Origin: Pseudoalteromonas sp. P1-25
GTDB taxonomy: Bacteria; Pseudomonadota; Gammaproteobacteria; Enterobacterales; Alteromonadaceae
Length of the DNA: 64,000 bases
NCBI RefSeq assembly: GCF_001401805.1
Contig: NZ_LKDW01000011.1
Span: 62,001 to 126,000, forward strand
Direction: 5' to 3'
Part shown: positions 10,164 to 19,184 of the stretch, piece by piece
Layout: the number at the start of each line of letters is the position of its first letter
Position numbering within the stretch: position 1 is the first letter of the stretch
The notes under the pieces: model-generated
The model's input: only the letters and a program-made list of their open reading frames with translations
Told to the model about the DNA's origin: nothing
Databases searched by the model: none
Translations under genes and position numbers: made by a program

Positions 10164-10796
10164 ATGGCGTTTATTAATAAGCGTGCTTTGTACAGCACAA
10201 GCCGTGCACTGCATATTTATATTTCTACAGCTTTGTTTTTTTTGCTTATTTTATTTTGTGTTAGCGGCATTGTGCTTAACCATGTTGATTGGCTTAAAGA
10301 CGATAAAAATAATGGGCAAGTAACTGCGACTATTCCAGCAAAATTAGTCACAAAAGCGAATGCACAACTAGACTCCCTGCCAACGCTTTATCCAGACATA
10401 GAAACGTTTCTTGCTGAGCAATACTCTTTAACCAACGTTAAAAGTATTGAGTGGGAAAAAGAAGACGCACTGGTTATGCTCGATTACCCACTACCCGCAG
10501 GTTTTGCTTACGCAGAGCTTGATTTTACAACTGGCGAACTAAAGTTAGATTACCAAACCGGTGGTTTTTTAAGCCTAATTGGCGACTTACATAAAGGTCG
10601 CTACACCGGTGAGGTATGGAGCTGGGTTATTGATATTTCAGCAGTATTGATGATTATTTTTTCAATCACTGGGATGATTATTTTATTTCAAAACAGAAAA
10701 AAACGCTTAGCAGGAATATGGATAACCGTTTTAGGCATTGCAACGCCTTTGGTTATTTACCTATGTTGGGTGCCACAAATTAAAGGAGTGTCTTAA
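10164..10796 (+). CDS. PepSY-associated transmembrane protein
   Basis: A 210-residue inner-membrane protein: an N-terminal helix with conserved HIYISTALFFLLILFCVSGI, a periplasmic segment (about 40-140), then LHKGRYTGEVWSWVIDISA leading into two more helices. This is the pattern of PepSY-TM proteins seen in siderophore and iron-uptake operons, some of which act as reductases. Conserved histidines (H17, H40, H143) could ligate haem (inference). The stop overlaps the next start by one base (TAATG), so the two are translationally coupled. Confidence 0.8.
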   Translation: MAFINKRALYSTSRALHIYISTALFFLLILFCVSGIVLNHVDWLKDDKNNGQVTATIPAKLVTKANAQLDSLPTLYPDIETFLAEQYSLTNVKSIEWEKEDALVMLDYPLPAGFAYAELDFTTGELKLDYQTGGFLSLIGDLHKGRYTGEVWSWVIDISAVLMIIFSITGMIILFQNRKKRLAGIWITVLGIATPLVIYLCWVPQIKGVS

Positions 10797-11305
10797 TGTT
10801 AAAAGCAAGTACGGTACTAAGCGCAGCATTATTAATGGTTGCCGCATTATTTCAAGCAACTGCGCAGGCGCAAACGCCACAGTTAGAGATTGAACTCACC
10901 CTACCCGATTTAGATGTACAACCTTACCACCGCCCTTACGTAGCTGTTTGGCTAGAAACGCCAAAGCGTAAACACGTAACTACGCTTGCGCTATGGGTAC
11001 AAAAAGCAGAATGGTTTAAAGATTTACGCCAATGGTGGCGTAAAGCGGGTAAAACCGACATTAACTTTGACGGTATAAGCGGTGCAACTAAGCGTGCTGG
11101 TACTTACACCATTGACTGGCAAGGTAAAGATTTAGACGGCAATGCCGTAAAACCTGGCAAATACCTTTTAAACATTGAAGTTGTACGCGAAGAAGGCGGC
11201 CGTGATTACAGCCGTGTAGAACTTGATTTATCACAAGCTGGCAAAGTGACCATTGAAGGTAAAAAAGAATTTTCAACCAGTTTTGTCACCGTAAGCACTA
11301 AGTAG
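10796..11305 (+). CDS. DUF2271 periplasmic protein
   Basis: A 169-residue protein with a signal peptide (about residues 1-25, ending AQA) and a beta-rich domain holding RPYVAVWLE, the WWRK block and IDWQGKDLDGN, all typical of DUF2271. Members are found almost only beside PepSY-TM, DUF4198 and TonB-receptor genes, as here, so a role in periplasmic iron or metal handling is likely. Start overlaps the upstream stop. Confidence 0.8.
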   Translation: MLKASTVLSAALLMVAALFQATAQAQTPQLEIELTLPDLDVQPYHRPYVAVWLETPKRKHVTTLALWVQKAEWFKDLRQWWRKAGKTDINFDGISGATKRAGTYTIDWQGKDLDGNAVKPGKYLLNIEVVREEGGRDYSRVELDLSQAGKVTIEGKKEFSTSFVTVSTK

Positions 11306-11339
11306 CTGCTACTTAATCATTTGAATTTAAGGAAATACA

Positions 11340-12185
11340 ATGAAAATTAATTTATTAAAAACAGCTTTAATTGGCGCACTTAGCTTATCGGCGCTGGTAT
11401 CTACATCGGCAAACGCGCATAGCCGCTGGTTACTGCCATCTCACACGTCACTTTCTGGTGACAAAGCGCACTACGTAATGATTGACGCGAGTATTTCTAA
11501 CGAAATATTTGCACCCGACAAAGCCTTTAAGCCAAAAGAAAAAGGCGCAGAGTACGACGACACACTACTAATGGCCCTTGCACCAAACGGTGAAAAAGTA
11601 TCTGACACCATTCGTGCTTATTACCTAAAGCGTAAAAGCTCAGCAGCGGTAAGCCTAAAAGAAGAAGGCACTTACCACATTGCCATGACGCAAAAACCAA
11701 TGTACATGACCTTTTACAAAAACGAAGAAGGTAAGCGCAAGCGCGTATTTGGTAAAAAGTCAGATGCTAAATTACCAAGCAACGCAAAAGATGTAACCAC
11801 AACTAAGGTTATTTCTACAGTAGATACATTTGTAAGCCGTAACGGTACTTCTAAGCCTGCACAACTTGGTTTAGGCCTTGAGCTTAGCGGCCCAACACAT
11901 CCAAACGATTTATTTGTTGGCGAGCAAGCACGTTTTCAGTTACTACAAGATGGTAAGCCTGCAGGCTCTGGCATTGAAGTAAGCATTTTAAAAGGCGATA
12001 CACGCTACCGTAACGAACGTGGCGAAGTAAAGGTAACAACCGACAAAAACGGCATGTTTAGCACAACATGGAAAGAGCCAGGCCTATACCTAATCGAAAC
12101 CTCTAACAAAGTTAAAGTAAACGAAGAAGGTGTAGACGCAGGACGTTACTCTTTATTTACTACGCTTGAAGTAGCGCCTGAATAA
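11340..12185 (+). CDS. DUF4198 periplasmic protein
   Basis: A 281-residue protein with a signal peptide (residues 1-26, ending ANA) whose mature end starts HSRWLLPSHT, the histidine-led N-terminus characteristic of DUF4198 proteins linked to metal uptake. The rest is beta-rich with a C-terminal Ig-like fold (DKNGMFSTTWKEPGLYLIET). AAGGA lies before the ATG. It is the third gene of the Fur-boxed group, and a terminator follows. Confidence 0.8.
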   Translation: MKINLLKTALIGALSLSALVSTSANAHSRWLLPSHTSLSGDKAHYVMIDASISNEIFAPDKAFKPKEKGAEYDDTLLMALAPNGEKVSDTIRAYYLKRKSSAAVSLKEEGTYHIAMTQKPMYMTFYKNEEGKRKRVFGKKSDAKLPSNAKDVTTTKVISTVDTFVSRNGTSKPAQLGLGLELSGPTHPNDLFVGEQARFQLLQDGKPAGSGIEVSILKGDTRYRNERGEVKVTTDKNGMFSTTWKEPGLYLIETSNKVKVNEEGVDAGRYSLFTTLEVAPE

Positions 12186-12212
12186 TTTTTCACGCAATTT
12201 ACACTATAAATT

Positions 12213-12237
12213 AAGGCCAAGTTAAAAACTTGGCCTT
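12213..12237 (+). terminator. Rho-independent terminator after the DUF4198 gene
   Basis: Arms AAGGCCAAGTT / AACTTGGCCTT with a 3-base loop, followed by a T-rich tract. It separates the three-gene unit from the TonB receptor gene, which must then have its own promoter or rely on read-through. Confidence 0.85.
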
Positions 12238-12463
12238 TTTTGTTTTTTTAAAAAACCTACAACTTACCTTGAATTTGCAGCCATTCGACACAAGATTGCA
12301 ACTCGAGCGATCTAAACATCTACAACGGGCGTAAATTGTCATTTTAGTTGTTAACAACTTAGAATAACTTAGACAGTTTTTATCTTTGCACACAAGTAGC
12401 GCCTTCTATATTATGCGCTCCTTTTAAAATCAATAGTCAGCAGCCCTTAAGGGAATCAACATC

Positions 12464-14992
12464 ATGTTAAAGCAATTATCAGCTAAAAAAGTAGCACTTA
12501 GTCTGGCCGTTACCTCTGCGCTTGGCGCGTCTTATTCTCCTGCAATTGCCGCAGAACAAGATACTCAAGCACAAGAAAGTATTGAAGTGATTTCGGTTAC
12601 CGGTACCCGCAGAAGCCTGCGTAGTATTGCCGAAAGTACCGTACCTGTAGATATTATTACCAGCGGCGATATGCAAAGTACGGGTCAGCTAGAAATAAGC
12701 CAAGTATTAGCAAACCAAGTGCCTAGTTTTAACTACCCAAGTGCAACACTTGCAGATGGCACCGACCATGCAAAACCTGCTGTACTACGTGGTTTAGCAC
12801 CCGATCACACCCTAGTACTTATTAATGGTAAACGCCGTCACTCAGGCGCCTTATTAAACCTAGGTGGCACAGTAGGTCGTGGTTCTACAGCGGTTGATTT
12901 AAACATGATCCCAACATCAGCCATTAAACGCGTAGAAGTACTACGTGATGGCGCAGCAGCGCAATACGGTTCTGATGCTATTGCCGGTGTAATTAACATT
13001 GTACTTAAAGATGCCACCGAAGGCGGCAGCGTAAGCGTAACCTACGGTGAATACGACACGCAAATGGCAGGTGTACCTCAGCTAGAAAGCACCTACGCCG
13101 ACGCCGATGGCAACCTTGCTTTTAATACCGGTGCCGACCGCGAAGTAAACGACGGCGCAAGCCGTACAATTAGCGCAAACTCGGGTTTTGAGCTTTTAGA
13201 TAACGGCTTTGTAAACGTATCTATTGAGTACCGCGATAACGACTCTACACAGCGCTCTGGTTTTGATCCACGCGAGCAATACGATCGCCTAGAAGATGGC
13301 AGCCTAGACCCACGCGAATTTACCATCGACCGATACAATCACCGTTTTGGTAAAGCAGACCTTGAAGACTACGCACTGTTTTACAACATGGGTTACGACT
13401 TTGATAACGGCTATAACCTGTACTCGTTTGGTAGCTACTCAAAACGTGAAGGCAACTCAGGTGGTTTTTACCGCCGTGCAAAAGACAGCCGCAACGTGTT
13501 AGAAGTGTACCCAGACGGCTTTTTACCGCAAATTGAAACCGACGTACAAGATTACTCATTTGCCTTAGGTCTGCAAGGCGAAACAGGCGAATGGACATGG
13601 GATGTAAGTACTAACTACGGCCGTAACGACTTTGGCTTTGGCGTTGTAAATAGTATAAATACATCGCTAGGTGCCGACAGCCCAACCGAATTTGACAACG
13701 GCGCACTGGTTTATGACCAATTTTTAGTTAACACCACAGCAAATACAACCTTTGATTTTGGCTTACCTGACGACGTATTTTTTACAGTAGGTGCAGAGTA
13801 CCGCCACGAAAGCTACAAAATTGAGCAAGGCGAAGAAGCCTCTTACATTACTGCGCTTGATAGCGACGGCAACCCAATCGCAGCCGGTGGTGCACAAGTA
13901 CTTGCAGGTTTTAGCCCGCAAAGCGTTACTGATAGAAGCCGCCATAATGTTGCTTTATTTGTAGAATTTGATACTTACCTAACAGAAGATTGGAACCTAG
14001 TTTTAGCCGGACGTTACGAAGACTACACCGACTTTGGCGATACGTTTACCTCTAAACTTGCGTCGCGTTACAGCATTAACGAAAACCTATCGCTGCGCGG
14101 TGCAATCAGTACAGGTTTCCGTGCACCATCACTTGCACAAAGCTCGTACCAACAAATATCTACCGTACTTGAGAACAACCAACCGTTTGAAGTTGGTTTA
14201 TTCCCAACCGATTCAACAGCAGCGCAAGCACTTGGTGCAGAGCAGTTAGATGCTGAAGAATCAGTCAACGTAACGGCTGGCTTTATGTACACGCAAGGCA
14301 GCTTTAGCCTAACTGTAGATGCATACCGCATAGATATTGATGACCGTATTGTATTGTCTGAAAATCTAGAGGGCGATGCTGTAGTAGAAATACTGCAAAA
14401 TGCCGGCGAGCTAAATACAGAAAGTGTACGTTACTTTACTAACGCTATCGACTCGCGCACGCAAGGTGTTGATATTGTTGCTACCTACAACTTAGATTTA
14501 AGCGATTTAGGTGACCTACGCTTAAACGTAGCCGCTAACTTTAACGATACCGAAGTAACACACGTAGACGACAACCCAAGCGAGTTAAACTCACTCGGCG
14601 ACGACTACGTGGTATTTGCACGCCGTGAAGTAGGCCGCTTTGAAGAAGGCACACCAGATAGCAAATGGAACCTATCGGCGGTGTGGAACTTTAACGAATG
14701 GCAAACTACCCTGCGCGCAACACGCTACGGTGAAGTGGCTGATATTTCAACCACCGCAGCGGGCGACGAATACCTAGATCCTAAATGGATCACCGACCTA
14801 GAAGTGGCCTACCGTCCAGACGCAACATGGAAATTTGCCTTAGGCGCAAACAACTTGTTCGATCAGTACCCACAAGCAACGGTAGATAACATTGGTTACT
14901 CTGATTTTGGCCAAATATTTCCATACAGCCCATACGCACCTTACGGACTAGACGGGCGTTTCTTGTACGGTAATATTACTTACAGCTTTTAA
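12464..14992 (+). CDS. TonB-dependent outer-membrane receptor, probably iron-related
   Basis: An 842-residue receptor with a signal peptide (residues 1-29, ending AIAA), a TonB-box-like IEVISVTG near residue 42, a plug domain (about 50-175, with VLRGLAPDHTLVLINGKRRH and VEVLRDGAAAQYGSDAIAGVINIVL) and a 22-strand-type barrel ending in TYSF. It imports a ligand across the outer membrane using TonB energy. Its place after PepSY, DUF2271 and DUF4198 genes suggests an iron chelate. No clear Fur box was seen immediately upstream. Confidence 0.85.
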   Translation: MLKQLSAKKVALSLAVTSALGASYSPAIAAEQDTQAQESIEVISVTGTRRSLRSIAESTVPVDIITSGDMQSTGQLEISQVLANQVPSFNYPSATLADGTDHAKPAVLRGLAPDHTLVLINGKRRHSGALLNLGGTVGRGSTAVDLNMIPTSAIKRVEVLRDGAAAQYGSDAIAGVINIVLKDATEGGSVSVTYGEYDTQMAGVPQLESTYADADGNLAFNTGADREVNDGASRTISANSGFELLDNGFVNVSIEYRDNDSTQRSGFDPREQYDRLEDGSLDPREFTIDRYNHRFGKADLEDYALFYNMGYDFDNGYNLYSFGSYSKREGNSGGFYRRAKDSRNVLEVYPDGFLPQIETDVQDYSFALGLQGETGEWTWDVSTNYGRNDFGFGVVNSINTSLGADSPTEFDNGALVYDQFLVNTTANTTFDFGLPDDVFFTVGAEYRHESYKIEQGEEASYITALDSDGNPIAAGGAQVLAGFSPQSVTDRSRHNVALFVEFDTYLTEDWNLVLAGRYEDYTDFGDTFTSKLASRYSINENLSLRGAISTGFRAPSLAQSSYQQISTVLENNQPFEVGLFPTDSTAAQALGAEQLDAEESVNVTAGFMYTQGSFSLTVDAYRIDIDDRIVLSENLEGDAVVEILQNAGELNTESVRYFTNAIDSRTQGVDIVATYNLDLSDLGDLRLNVAANFNDTEVTHVDDNPSELNSLGDDYVVFARREVGRFEEGTPDSKWNLSAVWNFNEWQTTLRATRYGEVADISTTAAGDEYLDPKWITDLEVAYRPDATWKFALGANNLFDQYPQATVDNIGYSDFGQIFPYSPYAPYGLDGRFLYGNITYSF

Positions 14993-15016
14993 TAAATAAC
15001 CTAAAAGCAAACACTT

Positions 15017-15043
15017 AAAAAGGATGCCATGTGCATCCTTTTT
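15017..15043 (+). terminator. Rho-independent terminator after the TonB receptor
   Basis: Arms AAAAAGGATGC / GCATCCTTTTT around a short loop, ending in a T-run. Confidence 0.85.
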
Positions 15044-15196
15044 GCTAACTTTTAGTGTTTTTAACCACTTATTAGTAAGTCCACCTTTCATAAACACATC
15101 TCATCATAATAAAATCAACAACTTATAGTTGGTCTCGTTTTTGCTCTACTATGCTTATACAAAACAAGCATAAATAACAAACACAAAGGACTAATC

Positions 15197-16090
15197 ATGA
15201 GCTCATCAACTGTATCTAACATTACAAAACCACTTTCACTTATTGGCGGCATTTTATTATTAAGCGGCTGTGTATTTCATATATCGCCAAGCGTTGCCTC
15301 AGTAAAACAAACTCAGCAGTTATCACTGCCAAGCAATAACCTAGAATCTTTAAACGTATTAAGCGGCCCAGGCTCTCTTGAAATAAAAGGCTCGCCCAAT
15401 GCCACCAGCATCAGCGTAGATGCCACAATTTTTACCGCCGACATTGACGACGAATACGAGCTGACGCTCGAGCAAGATGGTAAACAGGCAAAACTTGTTG
15501 CCCTAAATAAAAGCCGCATTGGTCTTAGTTTTTACAGCGGCCAATCTCCACATATAGATGTAATTGTAACCGTGCCAAGCAACTTATACCTAGATATTGA
15601 TGATGGCTCTGGCGACATTGTTATAAGCGCTATGCAAAATAACATTAACGTAGAAGATGGCTCTGGCAGCTTATCTATAAACAGCGCTAAAAACCTTACC
15701 ATTGAAGATGGCTCAGGCGATATAACCCTTGAAAACATCACCGGTAACTTAGCGCTTACCGATGGCTCTGGCAGCGTAAATATTAATAATGTTAGCGGTA
15801 ACGCCGAAGTTGATGATGGCTCAGGCGATATGCGCATTAGCAATGTGCGCGGCACGTTAAATGTTGAAGACGGCTCAGGCAGCATTGCTATTAAAAATAT
15901 TAATGGTGCCGTTGATGTAGACGATAATTCAGGCGATTTAGTTATCGAGCACGTGCAAGCAAGCGTCACCATTGAAGATGGCTCGGGCAATATTCGTGTA
16001 AATCATGCTAAAGGGCTTACCATTACCGAATCGGGCTCTGGCGATGTAAGCATTGATAATATTAGCGGCCCTGTAAAAGTAGCCGATTAA
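15197..16090 (+). CDS. Repeat-containing lipoprotein, DUF4097-like beta-helix
   Basis: A 297-residue protein with a lipoprotein signal (LLLSGC, lipidated Cys near residue 25). The N-terminal third is beta-rich. From about residue 136 there are nine repeats of 18 residues built around D-G-S-G followed alternately by D and S, with hydrophobic V/I-x-I positions between them. This is the pattern of a DUF4097/DUF2807-type right-handed beta-helix. Such proteins are envelope-associated and of unknown function. AAAGGA precedes the ATG. The gene is flanked by terminators and unrelated genes and is probably monocistronic. Confidence 0.75.
   Translation: MSSSTVSNITKPLSLIGGILLLSGCVFHISPSVASVKQTQQLSLPSNNLESLNVLSGPGSLEIKGSPNATSISVDATIFTADIDDEYELTLEQDGKQAKLVALNKSRIGLSFYSGQSPHIDVIVTVPSNLYLDIDDGSGDIVISAMQNNINVEDGSGSLSINSAKNLTIEDGSGDITLENITGNLALTDGSGSVNINNVSGNAEVDDGSGDMRISNVRGTLNVEDGSGSIAIKNINGAVDVDDNSGDLVIEHVQASVTIEDGSGNIRVNHAKGLTITESGSGDVSIDNISGPVKVAD
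15602..16084 (+). repeat. Nine tandem coding repeats of about 54 bp
   Basis: Units starting near 15602, 15656, 15707, 15761, 15815, 15869, 15923, 15977 and 16031 encode (D/E)-D-G-S-G-(D/S). The spacing is 54 bp except for one 51-bp step. They lie inside the lipoprotein gene and are diverged, not identical. Confidence 0.85.
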
Positions 16091-16185
16091 TTATGACTAA
16101 ATGATCCATTTTCAGCCACATGACCCATTGTATTTTTAAAGCCACTAAGCCATGCTAAAAGCCTTGATGTTATTAGGATATACGC

Positions 16186-18075
16186 GTGTTAGAAATAGCT
16201 TTAATTTACTTAGCGGCGGCCATAGTGGCTGTACCTATTGCCAAACGAGTCGGCCTTGGCTCGGTACTTGGTTATTTAATTGCAGGCATACTTATTGGCC
16301 CTTACGCCTTAGGTATTGTGGGCGATCAAACTGATGTAATGCACTTTGCCGAGTTTGGCGTAGTGATGATGCTGTTTTTGGTGGGCCTTGAGTTACAACC
16401 CGCCCGTTTATGGAAGCTACGCCATTCAATATTAGGGCTTGGCGGCTTGCAGGTCGTACTTACCGCCGCGGCTATTTTTGCGTTTTGTTACTGGTTTTTT
16501 GCCATGCACTGGCAAACTGCCCTCGCGATTGGTTTAATGCTGGCGCTTTCATCAACCGCTATTGTGCTGCAAAGCCTTGAAGAAAAAGGCTGGCTAAAAC
16601 AAGAAGCCGGGCAAAATGCGTTTTCGGTTTTACTGTTTCAAGACATCGCCATTATTCCTATTTTAGCGCTACTGCCGCTACTTGCATTTGCACCGCAAAG
16701 TAGCTCAAAAGGCATTAGCGACTCCATTATTGCAGGCTGGCCGGTATGGCAACAAGTGGGCGTATCAGTAGCCGTTATCGCCGCTATTATTGCCGGCGGT
16801 AAATATATCTCAGCGCCGCTATTTAGATACATTGCACAAACCCACATGCGCGAAATATTTACTATTTTTGCGCTGTTTTTAGTAGTGGCCATAGCGCTAG
16901 TGATGCAAAGTATTGGTTTATCACCTGCACTCGGTACGTTTTTAGCCGGTGTAGTGCTTGCCGAAAGCGAATTTAGACACGAGCTCGAAGCCGATATAGA
17001 ACCCTTTAAAGGCCTACTTTTAGGGTTGTTTTTTATTACCGTGGGCGCATCAATCAACTTTGAATTACTAGCGGATGAATTTACAACCGTTATTGCACTC
17101 GTTGCGCTGCTTATTGTAGTAAAAGCCTGCATTTTATTTGCCCTTGCCATCACATTTAATATTAGTAAAAAGCAGCGTTTACTGTTTGCCTTAGCGCTGG
17201 CACAAGGCGGCGAATTTGCCTTTGTACTTTTAAGTGTAACCACTACATTAAGCATATTAACGCCAGAGCAAACAAGCCTAGTGACATTAGTGGTGGCTGT
17301 TTCAATGTTGGTTGCACCATTGTTATTAATGGTTTACGAGCAGCTACAAAAACGCACCAGTAACAGCGCGCCTGAGTTCGACAAGCCTGAGCAAATTAGC
17401 ACAGCAAAACACGTAATTATTGCGGGCTACGGTCGTTTTGGGCAAATTATGGGCCGTTTACTGCACGCGCAAGGCTACGACATTACTGTACTTGATCACA
17501 GCCCAAGCCAAATAGAACTCCTACGCCGCTTTGGTAATACCGTATTTTATGGTGATGCTGCCCGCCAAGAACTCCTTGAAGCCGCAGGCGCGCACACCGC
17601 ACAAATGTTGGTAGTCGCAATAGACGATGCAGATAAAACCCTCGAGATTATTAAACTTGCGCATAAAAACTACCCACACCTTAAAATTGTTGCCCGCGCA
17701 ATCGACCGTCGCCATGCGTATCAAATGCTTAACTTAAAAGTAGATGCCTTTAACCGTGAAACAGTCGACTCAGCCATTAACCTCGCGGTAGAGGCACTTG
17801 AGCTGTTAGGTAACAATAAAGAAGATGCCGAGCGCGCCGGAAAACTTTTTAGAGACCACGACCGCGCTGCGGTTGTGCAACTTGCCGAGCTGTGGGGCGA
17901 CGACGCCAGCTACGGCGTAGCCGTGCGCCAACGTATGGAAGATTTAAAACAGGTACTGCAGCAAGACAAGCAAGCGCAAAGTGATTTAAATACCTGCGAA
18001 CACGGCGACTGCGAAGACGGCCTAACAGAGCTAGCTGATAGACCTAAGAAGGCTGATGATTCTCATCTTGAGTAG
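16186..18075 (+). CDS. Monovalent cation:proton antiporter of the KefB/KefC (CPA2) family
   Basis: A 629-residue inner-membrane protein. Residues 1-375 form the CPA2 exchanger with about 12 helices and hallmark blocks GYLIAGILIGP, LALSSTAIVLQ and ALGTFLAGVVLAES. Residues ~400-515 are an RCK/TrkA-N domain (HVIIAGYGRFGQIMGRLL), which binds nucleotide and gates potassium/proton exchange. The start is GTG with AGGAT upstream. E. coli KefB/C are glutathione-gated, but no KefF/KefG partner gene is adjacent, so gating here is uncertain. The C-terminus has a short Cys/His-containing tail (CEHGDCEDG) not usual in the family. Confidence 0.88.
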   Translation: MLEIALIYLAAAIVAVPIAKRVGLGSVLGYLIAGILIGPYALGIVGDQTDVMHFAEFGVVMMLFLVGLELQPARLWKLRHSILGLGGLQVVLTAAAIFAFCYWFFAMHWQTALAIGLMLALSSTAIVLQSLEEKGWLKQEAGQNAFSVLLFQDIAIIPILALLPLLAFAPQSSSKGISDSIIAGWPVWQQVGVSVAVIAAIIAGGKYISAPLFRYIAQTHMREIFTIFALFLVVAIALVMQSIGLSPALGTFLAGVVLAESEFRHELEADIEPFKGLLLGLFFITVGASINFELLADEFTTVIALVALLIVVKACILFALAITFNISKKQRLLFALALAQGGEFAFVLLSVTTTLSILTPEQTSLVTLVVAVSMLVAPLLLMVYEQLQKRTSNSAPEFDKPEQISTAKHVIIAGYGRFGQIMGRLLHAQGYDITVLDHSPSQIELLRRFGNTVFYGDAARQELLEAAGAHTAQMLVVAIDDADKTLEIIKLAHKNYPHLKIVARAIDRRHAYQMLNLKVDAFNRETVDSAINLAVEALELLGNNKEDAERAGKLFRDHDRAAVVQLAELWGDDASYGVAVRQRMEDLKQVLQQDKQAQSDLNTCEHGDCEDGLTELADRPKKADDSHLE

Positions 18076-18161
18076 TGTCAGATAGTTAGAATTAAGATAA
18101 TAGCAGATCATGATATTGCCTCGCTGAGAGGCAATGCTTTCTAAAAAATTAACTTCCTATG

Positions 18162-18470
18162 TTATTCAACCTCAAAGAATCCACCTTCATCCCCTTTAAA
18201 CTTTTCTTTATTTTTATCGCTAGACACCTCAAGCTCTTTATCTAAGTCATCACTCATAGGCCAACCAGCATCTATAAAGCCCAAAAAATCCCCGATAGCA
18301 ACCCAACCAACAACCTTTATTGAGTCAGCTTTAAGCCACTTATCGCCATCCCAATTAAGGTAATCGTAAGAACCGAACCCAGTTTTATAACTAGACGCAA
18401 CAAAGTATAAACCAGGCTGAACAGGGTTTGAATTTTCAACCCAATCTACCGGCACATTCACTTTTTTCAT
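18162..18470 (-). CDS. Small hypothetical cytoplasmic protein
   Basis: A 102-residue acidic protein that I do not recognise. The ATG at 18470 is preferred over an upstream start at 18563 because GGAG lies 10 bases before it and the longer frame would overlap the preceding gene. There is no signal peptide or membrane helix. The sequence NWDGDKWL and a charged lysine/glutamate tail suggest a small soluble protein, possibly phage- or toxin-immunity-like, but this is not supported by motifs. It follows the next gene by four bases. Confidence 0.55.
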   Translation of the reverse strand: MKKVNVPVDWVENSNPVQPGLYFVASSYKTGFGSYDYLNWDGDKWLKADSIKVVGWVAIGDFLGFIDAGWPMSDDLDKELEVSSDKNKEKFKGDEGGFFEVE

Positions 18471-18474
18471 TATT

Positions 18475-18885
18475 TTATTCTCCACACTTTTTCCTCGTGA
18501 ATATAAACCAGTAGGCCACAGCCACAATAGCTGAGCTATAAGCATAGATAAATAACACCCCAAGCTCTGATTTACTGGTTAACAATACTATGAACGTGGG
18601 AACTAAACTTAAAGGGAGTAAAAAACGAAGTTTGAATTTATTAAAATGTTGAAGCAACAAAGCTATCGGCAAACCATAAAAAAGAGTTAAAAATGCAGCT
18701 AAAAGCCAGCCAACAAAAGTCATTATAATCCAAGCTTCAAAGCCAGTTGTAGAGACCACGTAACCAGTAGCAAACGAATAACTATATAAAATTAGAAATG
18801 CCACCAATAGTGCAGGAAAAACTACAAATGGAGCCATACAACAAGCCTGTATGTTTTTTCGTGTCTTCTGGCTAAATGTGTTCAT
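18475..18885 (-). CDS. Small four-helix membrane protein, hypothetical
   Basis: A 136-residue hydrophobic protein with four predicted transmembrane helices (about residues 18-38, 50-75, 87-105 and 110-128) and a short basic C-terminus. I do not recognise the family. It is followed almost immediately by the small soluble gene, so they are probably one transcript. The pair lies between a KefB/C-type gene and a periplasmic protein gene and is unlike its neighbours in being short and low in G+C, which hints at recent acquisition. The 299 bases after it (18,886-19,184) hold nothing I can recognise. Confidence 0.55.
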   Translation of the reverse strand: MNTFSQKTRKNIQACCMAPFVVFPALLVAFLILYSYSFATGYVVSTTGFEAWIIMTFVGWLLAAFLTLFYGLPIALLLQHFNKFKLRFLLPLSLVPTFIVLLTSKSELGVLFIYAYSSAIVAVAYWFIFTRKKCGE

Positions 18886-19184
18886 GGTAAATTACTCAAA
18901 GAGGCATTAATGCCTTTGTATAAAAAACTAATGAATAAATTTAAGTGCTCTATCATTAAGTTTTATAAAGCATTTCTATGAACCTGTATTAATATCAAAT
19001 AGAGTAAATTATTGCCAACTATAAATATTATGCGGCTAATGGTGTGTGTTTTATAAAAATGGGAAAGAGTTTGCGGTATTACTTGGGCGGGAATGGCTTA
19101 AATTAATCTACTTTTAAATACCTACTTGTAGCTCATAACTGTCATCCTTCCAGCTATGAGCTACTACATTTATAAACGCTAAAC

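Noticed and set aside
15532-15990. Long minus-strand frame opposite the repeat lipoprotein
   Set aside because: It is a shadow: its PEPSS repeats are the reverse reading of the D-G-S-G coding repeats, and it has no ribosome site or family signature.
15602-16084. Regular 54-bp repeats as a possible CRISPR array
   Set aside because: The units are diverged coding repeats in frame within a lipoprotein gene; there are no identical repeats with unique spacers and no cas genes in the window.
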